A stretch of DNA of 64,000 nt, taken from the NCBI GenBank assembly GCA_036925085.1, contig JAUPFP010000001.1, positions 6,266,722-6,330,721 of the forward strand. The letters are read 5' to 3'. The stretch comes from Brachycybe producta (Eukaryota > Arthropoda > Diplopoda > Playtdesmida > Andrognathidae). Positions 43,001 through 53,576 of the stretch are shown here, piece by piece. Each line of letters starts with the position of its first letter. Position 1 is the first letter of the stretch. Both the position numbers and the translations under genes were made by a program. The notes below the pieces were generated by a model. That model did not search any database and had not been told where the DNA came from. It saw only the letters and a program-made list of their open reading frames with translations.

Positions 43001-46000
43001 AAAATATAACAAATGCTGAAAGGAAATGTTATTTACAAAACTTACTAACAAAAATGTTATTAACCTTTCTAGAGACTTAACAATGTCAATAGCAAATGTT
43101 ATGAAGAAATGTTGGTAACAAAAGTTAATAGCATTTTATGGGCCGATTTTTATTTGTTAGAAACATTGCTAATGACACGTGTTTAGAGCAATGTTTACCC
43201 CCCTCTGGTGTAAATCCACCTTTAGGACTCTGTATCATCTTATCGTAAATTCTCTTTAGTATCGCGGGAGTGAAATCGTTGAAAAAGGCCGTTCAGAAAT
43301 GTGATCTTAAGCTATTATTGGTTGATAACTGTGGTAATTATGCTGCCGTCGTCATGTCGAAGGTGATCGACATTCTCAAAAGTGGACTTTCAAAGAGGAT
43401 CAAGTTCTTAGACGTTCAACTGAAGCCAACACCGACGGTCAGTGTGTCTACTAATTTTTGAGTTCAAAGTATTGAATTTAGGTGGAAATATTTTCGATTT
43501 TGTTATCTTTCAAAAGTGGAGTATTGATGAGGAGCCACTGAAGGTTTCCGATGTCGCATTCGTCTCTTTTGGATTGTTGTTGGATCCAATTCTGTGCATG
43601 AGTATTTTGGATAAAGGACCTCCAGCCGACAGCGGCGAAGTTCGTATTCATATGAAACGTTGATGGTATAGAATCGATCGCTTGACTTTTGTTCGTTTGT
43701 AGGCTGTTGCGTTCAAAGAATTTTGGGGAGAAAAGTCGGAACTTCGTCGTTTTCATGATTCGACCATCTGCGAGGCCGTCGTTTGGCCCGGAGATAAGAT
43801 ATCCGAACGACGTATGGTTTGCGAGCAGATCACTCGTTACGTCCTCGAAAGGTTCTTTAACTTCTTTTTTTTAAGGGAAGAGAAGAGACATTTGATTTAG
43901 AAAATACTTATTTGGTTTTTTTTTTTAAGTCATGTTGGAATTGACGGCAAGAGTATTCGTTACATCGGTGGTGGAATGGACGCGTTACTCTGTGTGAAGT
44001 TTCCAAGCAGTCACGAATACATGGGGGCGTACGGAACGGGAGAAGAGCAAACAGTTAACGTGTTGACGGCTTACGATTCGCTCGTTAAACAGTTACGGAA
44101 TCTCGACGCTCTTCCGTTGAAGTTTTCGTCAATTCAAGGAACGTCGGCCGTCTTCAGATACACTGAAGTAAGATGATAAACGATAGACGAGAGCATATTA
44201 TTACTTTGTTTATTTAAGGCTTAAAAGCTTAGTGACACTCCCAAGTTTTACATTTTGTGTCGTAGGCAATCTTGCGGTTCAAAAGTTGCCTAGATGTCTA
44301 GCAACTGAACGACACGTTTTTTTTTCGAAACGTGATGAATTCACTCTAATACATGTACAGTCACCATCCCCAAGCGTAGCTTGGGGGGGGGGGTGATCCG
44401 CCCCGGTGGCAATTTTTTTGGGGCGGCACCAACAAAAAGAAATTTTTTTCCTGTCGTAATAGTAGAAGGAGCTTTATAAAACTTTTTAAGATGGCCCATG
44501 AAGAAATTCTAAAAAATTTTTTCGCTCGCGGTATGGATTCTACAATCCAGCATTATGTTTTTAAGTCCGTTTACTGGTTTATTTAATAATTAATATAAAA
44601 TTATATAAACCATTTCAATCACTGGATATCGATAATATCGTTTGGCCCATCCAAGACCAGAATCCTGGTTGCGCCACTGATGAGTATCGTGTTGTGTTTT
44701 TTGTAAGGAATGGGCGGCAAACTCAAGGACTGCCCAGTGCGGCACAAACTAGCTACGCCACTGCCGCCATCTCCGTGTGGCCCGCCCCCATTGAGTTGTA
44801 TAGTAAAAAAAAAATTAATTGAGCTAAGTTACTGGTACTAGTATTTATTTTTTTAAAAGCATTTTTTAAACAAAACTAATTGTGTTTTCAAAACTCGATG
44901 AATAAATGGTGCGAATCAGCTCTTTTTGGTGATGATCTGTTTGGTAATAATCGTTTTAGAATAAGTTTTTAAACACCGATTTATGGTTTTTACTGTTACC
45001 TGCGTTTTAAAATGATTATTTCCGAACAGATCGTTGCAAAAAACAGTTCACGGTAAATTCTTTTCGGTTGAACTTAGCTACGCCTTTAGACTTCATATGG
45101 ACGTGACTACGTGAAGCCACCTAACTACGTCTAGTCGCATCATTTGTAATTAATAACCTATTGGTCACACCTTAAGGAATGCACCCAATTTTTTCAAAAG
45201 CTAAAAGGTGATTTTAAAAACCAGGAGGTGGCTAGCAAAATGGGCCTTTTTGAAGTCAATGGTTTTTAACATGAGTCAAGCAAATTGGTATAATTAAAAA
45301 TTGTATAAAATAAAAAACGCCTTTGAATATTGAAAAAACAAACCGCAGTTAAAACCTGGCCCCAACATCAACATTCAAGAAGCGATTACAAGTAATTATC
45401 GTTAAAAAAATCAAATTAAATGCACTACGGTGGCTGTTTCAGTTAACTTTGAGTCTATGGAGTCGTGCAGCATGTGCGCGTACTTGTGTGTCTAGACTCT
45501 CGAGCTGCTTCACGTGAGGTAGTGTGAGTCTCCGTGCTGTGGTAGATGCCACATGAAACAATGTAATACTGTCGGTGCATTCTACCGTTATGAACTTATG
45601 ACCTTGATCAATATTGAGGCGGTGTTAACCACTTGTGGCTGAACTCGGAACAGACAGCGACACTTGAGAAAAAATGTCCGTGTCTCATGTGAACGCCTCT
45701 GTAGGAATGAATGGTCGGTTAACACCCAACACGTTTCGTGGTGACGGTGTTTCGTGTGAACCGATTGCAACTTAAATTATTATTCAAAACATTTTTTGAA
45801 GACGAGTTATTGTTGTTAGTGTAGGAGAGTAGAGGGAGTTTCAATGAGCACTAAGTTTATGGCGTCATGCAGCATGGCCACGTGTCAGTGACGATATGCT
45901 GTTAATTCTTTTTTTTTCTCGTTCTTTTCAATTAGGTGTTTCCTCAGTTGCCTATTAAGCCGACAAGTTCTGGTCGAAGAAGGGGGGCATCGATGCTATT

Positions 46001-49000
46001 AATGAAAAAAGACGAGACACCTTTGGTTATTAAGCCGCAAATAGGTTCTTATTTATTTGCAAGACGAACGTTTGCAATTTGTTAAAAGATCTCATAAAAT
46101 GTTCAAAACCACACAGTGATCTTGAAATTGGAAGCGAGCAGCAAATGGCCTCATGATCTTGAAGCAATTCGACATCTGAAAACTGCGTTCTACATCGAAC
46201 TATCGAAAACATTGAGAAGAAAGTTTCGTCTTTTGGCTGCTGCTTTCGTTGAACACGTGGACGTATTAAAAGATGGTTACGTGTTTCGTTTAGTCATCGC
46301 CAGTAAACAGGAATTGGTTGCGCACAAAGTCGTTCGCAACGAAATGGGCATATTCACGTCTCACGATACAAAGGAGTCGATTGAGTTGGAGATAATGTCG
46401 GAATTGATACCGAAAGTGACGAGTTCTCTTCATGGGTTCGCGATTATGAAATTGCTCGTCTTGCTGTTCGTTATCGACGAGCTTCGTCGTAATTATTTTT
46501 TCTGTCTAGGTTACAGATGCAGCACGGAAGTTTCTGTTCAACTTGTCGTCTGGCCAAACGATGGGTCGCTTCACAGCTTCTTGGTGATCACATGCCGGAT
46601 ATTACGATCGATTTGATCGTAGCGCAGTTGTTTTTAATGCCGTTTCCGTTCACAACTCCAAGGTGAAGACGATTTTTCTTATCACGTCCATTTTTCGTCT
46701 CGTAATTTTTTCTATACATTAAAAAGCTGCCCTCAGGTTGGTTTCTTCCGTTTTCTTCAGTTAATCGTCAACCACGATTGGAAAAATGTTCCTTTCATCG
46801 TGAATTTGAACGAAGAATTAAAAAGTTCGTATTGATTCTGTTAATTTTGTATGGCAATTTAAACCCTTTGTAATTTACGTTTATTTTTCGTAGAAGAGGA
46901 AATAACGGAAATTCACAATCTATTCGTGCAAAAACGTTCATCTTTTCCGTCGATATTTATTGCGACTCCATACAACAAGTTCAGTTCTTACTTTACGAAA
47001 GAAAAGCCGACGTTGCAGATTTTGCATCGATTGATTCTTCTTGCTACGGAGACAACGAAAACACTCGAGTATCAACTGTCATCAAGTAGCATACGGTTTA
47101 ATCCAAAGGTTAGTCGTAATCATTCGTTGACGGAATTTTGTTTTGAATAATTACTCTGCAAGCAAATGTGCTTATGGCAAAAGAACGATTTTGTTAAAAA
47201 AAAACTGCATTGTCAAAATGGCCTATTAATTCCTTGTCAGGCAAATAAGTAATTAATAAACACTGTAATTTACTACATCGATTATGGGGTAGCTCTCAAA
47301 TATTAATTTCATCTTGTAATGTCATTATTGAAATGCCGATATCGATATATCTGTCAGTAAAACCTGGATAAACGGAAAAAAAAAAACCTGTGAACTTGAA
47401 ATCGGATGTAAATCTGGACCACGTCAAGCCACGGAGCGGGGTCAGTCAATAACGGGTAACGTAACAGGTAATGAATGATGAGAGATGATGATGAGCCATG
47501 TGGCCTGGAGTAGGGTGTAGTGTTTTACGACCAACTGCTCTGCCAGATGTCAAGAATGCTAGAGAAAGTATGAAAGACAAACGTACAACAATCATGCATC
47601 AACCAGGATTCAAACCGGGGACCCCCCCCCCCCCCCGATCAGCCACCGAAGAGTCAGGGAATTTACCCTGGGATGTTTTACTTACCTTATAAAACATAAA
47701 ATGTGAAAAAAATGGTATGGAACCACAGGACTCTTGTTTTATCCAGGTCTTACTGTATTAAAAACGTAAACTATCAGCGGCAATAAACAGTCCTCTATTA
47801 ATATCTAAATGATCTGTAAAAATGGCACCTGTGTATAAATTCTTCCATTTGTAACGTCCTTGGTGGGGGAGTCACTTCTATTGTCTTATGGCCCTTGTTA
47901 CAAATTACATGTGGTGGTTTCTCGTTTGTGTAGATTGCATTTCGACCTCCGCTCGAACCTTACGATGTCATTATCCACTTTCACGAGAATGTTATTTCGA
48001 CCAGCTTCATGGGGGTCGACGGCAAAATCGATGGAAAGGTTTTAGGCTTTGGGAAAAATGAGGATGGTATTTTTACCGCTATACCTCCCGTAGATTACAA
48101 CCCGGCAATATGTTACTTGAAAGAGCTGAGGGTAACTATTTTTGAAAAACAGTAGACATATTTTTTTCTAACATATGTGTTCAAACTGGTTTTCTTTTTT
48201 ATGTATATGTAGCATGCTTATGGTCATTTGGCGCTGTTTTTTTACGATGAGTTCGGTGGGACGTGTATGGGTGTCTTGTTTAAACCGGACGTTTTTAAGC
48301 GGCAACAATTTAAAGTAATTTGACTTTTGTAATATACAGTGGAAACCGTTAAACATGGAATGGGACTAATTGCTTTTTTCCCGTGTTCGAGGCAACAGAC
48401 TTGTCTCTGAAAAATGTTTCTGAAATACAAATCAGAGTTCTGTTTGTAAGGCCTAATGGACTTCCTATAGCCAAACATCATGAATGCCATCTAATAGTCT
48501 GAGGATGATGCAATAAACGGCAAAATTGAAATAACGTGCTTCCAGCCGTTAAGAATAGAGACATATCCCTGTGTCCTTCTACATTTGCAGTGTGATAGTT
48601 CTAAAAGCCATCCTTTGGGAGACCTAGGAAGACTTAAGATGTTTTTGATGTTTGATTTTGGTTTGGATTTCATGTTTCAATATTCGAATTAATGTTATTT
48701 TTTTAAGTGAAGACGTTCAGTCTTCACTTAAAAAAATAACATTAATTCGAATATTGAAAGTTTTTATTAGAGGTGGGACGAATCCTAAATTTTCTCGAAT
48801 CCGAATTCTAAAAGGTTCTCGAATCTCACGAATATTGAATCTCGAATCCTTTATATAAGAATTCTCTATTATTCATTAAAAAATACAATCGCCGGTATTT
48901 TTGTTAGTGAACGCTTGTGTTAGACGTCTATTGAGTTAAAACTAATTTTACCAAGGTTTTTAACAGTTTTTTTTTAGGTTAAGATTCGAAAGACGAAAAA

Positions 49001-50152
49001 AGCGGGATTCGAAGATTCGAATGGCCCATCCCTAGTTTTTATAAAAACTTACATAAAAAGCTACTTTTCTAGTTTCTAAAATTGAAAGACAGAAAGATCT
49101 ATTTTCCTTAGCGTTCAGACCAGTAGTCTGAAACTGGTGGCCCGCGGGCAGCCTCCTGAGGCCTTTGGGCATTTTCAGAAGGAAATTTTAAAAAATCTAA
49201 AAAAATAGATAAATGAAAAAGGCAAACAATTTCAAACTATTTCCTCCTTTCCGAAAAGAAATTTTAACTAAGGTAAAGGGAGCACAGCCCCCACTTTTCC
49301 ACTCCCTGTCATGCAAATAGCGACATCTCCAACCCTGCCACGCAAATAGCGACACCGCCAACCCTGCCACGCAGCTGGCTCCACAAAGCAGTTGTTTCAG
49401 CAACCAGAAATCTGATTTCTGACTAAAGTTTGTCATGTCTTGAAACTTTTGGTGTGGCCTGCGAGCGGAACCGAAGAGGCCCGAGTGATTTGCGAGTTTG
49501 AGACCATTGGTTTAGACTTTTAATTGACACAATTTCTTCTTGAAAGAAAACATTCGTCCCCGTTTTCAAAAACGTCATTTAAAATAAAGTTAAGCTTAAA
49601 CCATGATGTAAGACAACACACCTTTTTGTAGTAAGTCTATAGAAAGGAGTTTTAAGTTTTGCTTCATTCAAGTTTCACTTCTGCTTAAGTAAAGTTTTAA
49701 AATACAACCATTAAAATGTAATTGTGTTAAGGATAAAATGGCAACAAATGCAGAAAACATAATACAAACATTTTTATTAAAACTTACGTTTCACTTTTTC
49801 ATATACACTGTATATGATAAATGTTTTATAAAGGTGGCATCTCAAAGCGCATTAACTTTATTTCGTGTTATGAAAAGGATTGTAGATTTGCGTTATTTTG
49901 GAGACGAAATGATTTTTCGTGTTAAACGGATTCCACTGTTGTGTCAATTGGAAAAAAACATTGATTATTAAAACATGAATGATTCAGATTAACGACATTA
50001 ATGGAATGATGGTTTCCCTCACGACGCCTGGCAAAAAGGAGGTTTTAAAAGTCGTTCCTAACGTAAAGTTCATCCTAGAGGATTTTCGGATTATCGGACG
50101 TGGATTGGTTCGTCATGTTGAAGCAAAGGAAGATCGTTGGGATTTTAATTGA
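40036..50152 (+). CDS. NOL6: Nucleolar protein 6 (Nrap/Utp22 family), complete, about 1140 aa
   Basis: Twenty-one exons: 40036-40221, 40282-40398, 40469-40657, 40727-40898, 40970-41098 (or 41110), 41863-42029, 42112-42232, 42307-42473, 42559-42677, 43260-43437, 43517-43639, 43703-43851, 43930-44167, 45936-46044, 46117-46435, 46510-46662, 46727-46824, 46894-47108, 47934-48131, 48213-48314, 49988-50152. The order of blocks matches the family end to end: LYKAPTNEELNSL and ELFHSSLFRLQ at the start, a nucleotidyltransferase-like G-G-F-S-L-G and V-D-L-V-V-E-M-P, P-T-P-K-Y-N-T, I-K-V-W-L-H-Q-R-Q-L, F-W-G-E-K-S-E-L-R-R-F, H-V-D-V-L-K-D-G, L-A-K-R-W-V, C-P-Q-V-G-F-F-R-F, F-R-P-P-L-E-P-Y-D-V, L-A-L-F-F-Y-D and V-P-N-V-K-F-I-L-E-D-F near the end. 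Length agrees with animal NOL6. It is a non-catalytic component of the UTP-C/SSU processome for 18S rRNA maturation in the nucleolus. Only the exon 5-6 donor is uncertain. Confidence 0.95.
41160..41520. repeat. Dispersed 'TTTAGAAACTAGA' repeats in NOL6 intron 5
   Basis: AGAGAAACTT...GTGTTTTAGAAACT units recur at about 41171, 41222, 41263 and 41470. The last, with GTAACTGAATC after it, is matched at about 61980 (TTTTAGAAACTAGAATAGTA). Short versions of CTAGTTTCTAA also occur at 12459, 21451 and 49067. The unit is not a fixed-period array. Confidence 0.45.
42706..43226. mobile_element. MITE filling NOL6 intron 9
   Basis: The ends are TTAAGGCCGATTTACACC and, in reverse from the right, CTAAAGGTGGATTTACACC. 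The 0.5-kb interior is made of short ATGTTAGTAACA-like inverted motifs and has no coding sequence. It begins about 30 bp after the splice donor (42678) and ends about 33 bp before exon 10 (43260). Without it, the intron would be about 62 bp, like its neighbours. The target duplication is unclear. Confidence 0.7.
44375..44766. mobile_element. Composite hAT-like remnant in NOL6 intron 13
   Basis: GCGTAGCTTGGGGGGGGGG at about 44384 and GCTACGCCACTG at about 44755-44766 look like opposite ends of the CAGTGGCGTAGC type; a further end, TTGCGCCACTG, sits at about 44670. No clean 8-bp duplication was found, so this may be two nested fragments. The rest of the 1.8-kb intron is AT-rich filler with no feature that I can support. 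Confidence 0.45.
47355..47755. mobile_element. pogo/Tigger-like MITE in NOL6 intron 18
   Basis: The left end CAGTAAAACCTGGATAAACG and the reverse of the right end CAGTAAGACCTGGATAAAAC match well and resemble pogo-type termini. The right flank begins TA; the left flank reads GT, so a TA duplication is not intact. The centre is occupied by a SINE-like insert. Confidence 0.55.
47480..47680 (-). mobile_element. tRNA-derived SINE-like insert
   Basis: On the minus strand, TGGCTGATCGGGG fits an A-box and GGTTTGAATCC fits a B-box (consensus GGTTCGANTCC), separated by a C/G-run region. The body downstream (about 47480-47590) does not fold as a tRNA, so this is a SINE head and not a tRNA gene. It is nested inside the pogo-like MITE. 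Confidence 0.5.
48336..48500. repeat. Fragment of a mariner/pogo-like element
   Basis: TACAGTGGAAACCGTTAAAC at 48336 resembles a TA-flanked mariner/pogo terminus, but no matching opposite end was found. It lies in NOL6 intron 20. Confidence 0.3.
48675..48759. repeat. Perfect 40-bp palindrome with 5-nt loop
   Basis: Arms 48675-48714 and 48720-48759 are exact reverse complements around GTTCA. The right arm ends exactly where the 8-bp target duplication of the adjacent hAT MITE begins (48760). Confidence 0.92.
48768..49034. mobile_element. hAT-type MITE, copy B (267 bp) with intact 8-bp target duplication
   Basis: It starts TAGAGGTGGGACGAATCC and ends GAATGGCCCATCCCTA. GTTTTTAT occurs at 48760-48767 and again at 49035-49042. 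The interior matches the copy at 21993-22390. It is non-coding and lies in NOL6 intron 20. Confidence 0.92.
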
Positions 50153-50159
50153 ATTTTTC

Positions 50160-50465
50160 GAGAGATCCACATTAGTTTTCAACGTTTCTCTCTCTCTGTT
50201 ATTGTCACATATTTGAAATAAATGAGTATTTTTGATATCGTCTGTTTTTTCGTAAGTGATTGGATTGGCAAAGTGCGTTAATGTGTCGTGAAGGGGCAAT
50301 GGACAAATTAATTTTCATACTTTCTAATAATTTTGTTGATCTCAAAAGGTTAAAATAACTTGACAACTTACATGACAAATTTATCAATAAATTAAATCAG
50401 TTTACTGTCGTTTACAAGTAAAATAGATAATTGCTTAGTAATTTTTAAATGTGATCATCACCTAT
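50160..50465. other. NOL6 3' flank; nothing else seen
   Basis: AT-rich sequence following the NOL6 stop. AATAAA-like words occur at about 50218 and 50387, either of which could serve as the poly-A signal. Confidence 0.35.
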
Positions 50466-50469
50466 GGAA

Positions 50470-51435
50470 ATTTAAAATTAAATTTGTGTACTTTCTTCTA
50501 AAGTTGTTCCTTCTTTATTTTGAATGACTGCACTTCTCTTATTGTTTGAAAAAGAGGCATGGGCCTGGATTGGCTGTTGAAAGAGTCTTCTTTGTGGGGC
50601 TCCTATGGAAACCTGACTGTTTTGGGGCTCTGCACTCCTTTGCAAAGTGCCCACGTTTGTGGCAATTAAAACATTCCACGTTTGATTTTTCCATTTTGTT
50701 TTCATTTGCCTTTTCTAATTCTTTTTTATGTTTTTCATCTAGAGCTGCTATTTCATTTTTATTTTGCTGCTCCTAGATTCTTGACCTTTTCGTCTAGTTT
50801 CTGTAAGTCCGTTTTTTCTTTCTCGTCCATTTCCAAAGCATTCAGTCCATACTTTAAACTTGTTAACTTTTCATTTTCCTCTTCTATCAAAATTGCCTTA
50901 ATGGTGTCTTCCAAGGTTTCAGGGTTCCTAGTCAGCACAAATTGTTTCATCCTTGGTGGAAGGTCTCTAAGAAGTTGCATTTGTATCATCCTATCCCTTA
51001 ATCTAATTTCCTCTCCGGTAGGCATTTCTCCCGTAAAAACCCTTTCCAGAGTTTTTACTCGAGAAATATATGCTTTTGCAGACTCTGTATGTGCCTGTTT
51101 TTAGCCTCCATAAACCGTTGTTGAAGAGTCTGCCTTGCCTCCAGGGGATCAAATCTTTGAATAAACAAAGTTTTTAACTCAGGAAAGGATGTAATGGTCC
51201 TAACTTCAGGATGATCTCTGAAGAATTCGGCCGCAAGGCCTCTACATTTTGATTTAAAAACCAGGATCATAAACTCCTGATCCCAGTGAGCCTTTCCACC
51301 CACTTTTTCTAGCTGTTCAAAGATTTCCCTGGCTGACGGCCCTTTATCATCGCCAGAAAAGGTAGGGATCAAATTAGAAAAGTTTAGCTGGGTACTGTTC
51401 TCTTGAGAAGTAGAGGATTCAGCATTGTCCGTCAT
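50470..51435 (-). pseudogene. Ty3/gypsy-like gag remnant
   Basis: The minus-strand frame 51435-51055 opens M-T-D-N-A-E, followed by capsid-like sequence with P-T-F-S-G-D-D and F-I-Q-R-F-D-P-L-E-A-R. It continues in a second frame (51025-50759) with L-R-D-L-P-P-R-M-K-Q-F, typical of a capsid C-terminal part. A third stretch (about 50700-50640) contains a zinc knuckle of the form C-x2-C-x4-H-x4-C, out of frame with the longest open frame there. Frame breaks show it is inactive. No protease, reverse transcriptase or integrase follows. Confidence 0.8.
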
Positions 51436-52189
51436 TTTCTAATTATTCTATGACACAATTAATTCACATTTTTCTCTCAAAAATTTCTTTTTTTCTATCA
51501 TCTACAATGATACCACTACTCTACATCCAAATATCAAGTACAGGACTAATGAAAACAGGACTATCGAAACCTTCCTAATCGCCGAGTACATGTATTTATT
51601 AATGTAGTTAACAACGTTCCTGGAGCACTCTGCATGTAATGCCGGTACATATTGTTCCAGTCTCTCAGACGAAAACTATGCCAGATGGCATAAGGAACTT
51701 CTGCTTTCACTCTATCAATGAATACGCTCTTGGTGACGATTTCGTCCAACGGTCCAAGGCTTGTTCCTTCACCCTCCTTTCGCCGAATACAAGTTGTCAT
51801 GAGCTTATGCACAGCACAGTAAATGTCAATTTTTTCCGGGTATTCAACCGTTTCCAGTTGACAATCTACTCGACCCGGGCAGTTATTTGTCTCCCGAAAA
51901 TGGTTCCTTTTATAATGAGTTTGTCATTACCCTTTTGTTTAATATCCGCCTTCTACTACAAGTACTGTTGCTATTGTCCGTTTATGTAGTTACAGGCTGC
52001 TTTTTTGAGCCTTCGTGTTGGCGAGATTCGTGCTGTGTAGGTGTGTGGACAATTTAGCAGTGAGTGATACCCCTTTGCACATTGCATGCATACCCCCTCT
52101 TAATGCTACTTAATTTATAAACACACAAATGAACCAAAACTCATACCACTACAAAAGACCAGGCCAAGTGTAATTAAATTTGAAAATAA

Positions 52190-52350
52190 AACCGATTAAA
52201 TCCTGTTCACGACGCCACTTTTTGTTGGGCGCACTTCACCAATTTGATTTGGCTAGTCGAAAGGCACCCACAAAATGTCTTTGATGACCGCAGGTTCTCG
52301 AGAATGAAGCTCTGAGGCGCAGCCGTATTACCCCCCCCCCCCCCCCTCTT
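52190..52350 (-). mobile_element. LTR end and primer-binding site of the gypsy-like remnant
   Basis: On the minus strand the sequence ends a likely LTR with GGTGAAGTGCGCCCAACA, then AAAAG, then TGGCGTCGTGAACAGGAT, which looks like a tRNA-primed binding site, upstream of the gag. The far end of the LTR was not found; a poly-C run lies at 52331-52347. The 750 bp between binding site and gag (51440-52190) is leader sequence, whose open frames on either strand (51561-51812, 51639-51989) I cannot assign. Confidence 0.5.
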
Positions 52351-52513
52351 CTGTTACTTCCAATCACACCAAAAACCAAAGAGTTTGTAGTTTCATAATA
52401 GGTTTTATAATTTATTTACTTTAATATTTAGGGGAAGTAGTTGAAAAATTTGTTTACAAAATGTAATTGTTTAATAACGGCTATAGTGACTATATTGCTC
52501 TTGCCCTGGTCTG

Positions 52514-52822
52514 TTACTTTGGTATAATTACAACTAGGTCTGGATCTACATATTCATCAATGTCTGATTGTTCAGTTTCCTCGTTACTTGAAGACGAACC
52601 ACCATTTGGATCAGAAATGCCTATGTTTATAATAACTTCTGGGTGCTCTAGAAAGTCATCAAGAAGGCAGTCACTTTGTATTTTTTTAGCAAGATCATCT
52701 GTATGATTCTGTAGTGCCTCCCCGCTCTCCTGTTGCGGGCGGACAACGAAAATAGCTAAGCTACGTTCGGGTTGAACATTTTTATGCATCAATGGACAAA
52801 ACAAACATTTTTCCATCACCAA
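52514..52822 (-). CDS. Unidentified 102-codon frame
   Basis: It starts M-V-M-E-K-C-L-F-C-P and ends D-P-D-L-V-V-I-I-P-K. The C-terminal half is acidic and serine-rich. A CxxC pair and a normal amino-acid mix make it look like a piece of real protein, but there is no homology that I recognise, no splice context, and it sits between two transposon remnants. It may be chance or part of the neighbouring element. Confidence 0.25.
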   Translation of the reverse strand: MVMEKCLFCPLMHKNVQPERSLAIFVVRPQQESGEALQNHTDDLAKKIQSDCLLDDFLEHPEVIINIGISDPNGGSSSSNEETEQSDIDEYVDPDLVVIIPK

Positions 52823-52829
52823 ATTAGTT

Positions 52830-53570
52830 TTTCATTTCCCTTTTTTATATTAGTTCATACAGTATTCACTAGTGATTAGGCATTAGACTTAAGTAAAGGC
52901 ATACACAACATTACTACTCATCTTTGCTTGTTCCTTGATTGCTTTGGTCATTCAGGTGGTTGAAGATGAGCAGACGAGAGAAGTTATTTCACACATGCAC
53001 ACACTTCACTTTTAAAAAGAACAATACTCATTATGAACTCCCCATTTGGAGTTGCTGATAGACAAAGTGGATAAAATATAAGACAACAATGACAATAATC
53101 CTCGAACTAACATTGAAGTACATTTATATAGTTTTCTATGTTCTATATATGACTAATAACAATTAAACATTAATTAGTTTACAACTTCGTTTTCATGACC
53201 ATAAACCGATTAGAAGAAATAATTAAGTAAATAATTAAGTCTCGTTAAAAGGCGAAAATTTCGTCAGGAGAATGAAATGGTCCCCCCATCCCACGACATC
53301 TTGCTTGTGAAATTATATTTGGACAATTAGAGGTATTTATTCGGTTTCGATATTTCTTATTATAAACTCGTATTTTTCTTCTTTTCTTTAATAACTAATA
53401 AACTAGTGTTGAAATGAATTTCTTTTTCATTTCTTCTTATAATTGTTTTATGGTCTTGTTTTTAACTTTTCTTACTTCTCTTATGGGTGCCAACTCGTTA
53501 AGATATTAATGCACTAATTAATATGTTGTCTTGTTAATGCGTCATTTTTTTAACGAAGTGACCAGTATGT
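52830..53570. other. Intergenic stretch, nothing seen
   Basis: AT-rich sequence without supported features. Confidence 0.4.
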
Positions 53571-53576
53571 CACAAT

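Noticed and set aside
43442..43874. Alternative frames in the NOL6 region (for example 43478-43756 minus and 43689-43874 plus)
   Set aside because: They overlap NOL6 exons 11 and 12 in the wrong frame. The NOL6 frame has family-wide motifs and correct splice phases.
47590..47650. tRNA gene, from the B-box-like GGTTTGAATCC
   Set aside because: No acceptor stem or anticodon arm can be folded, and the surroundings fit a SINE inside a MITE.
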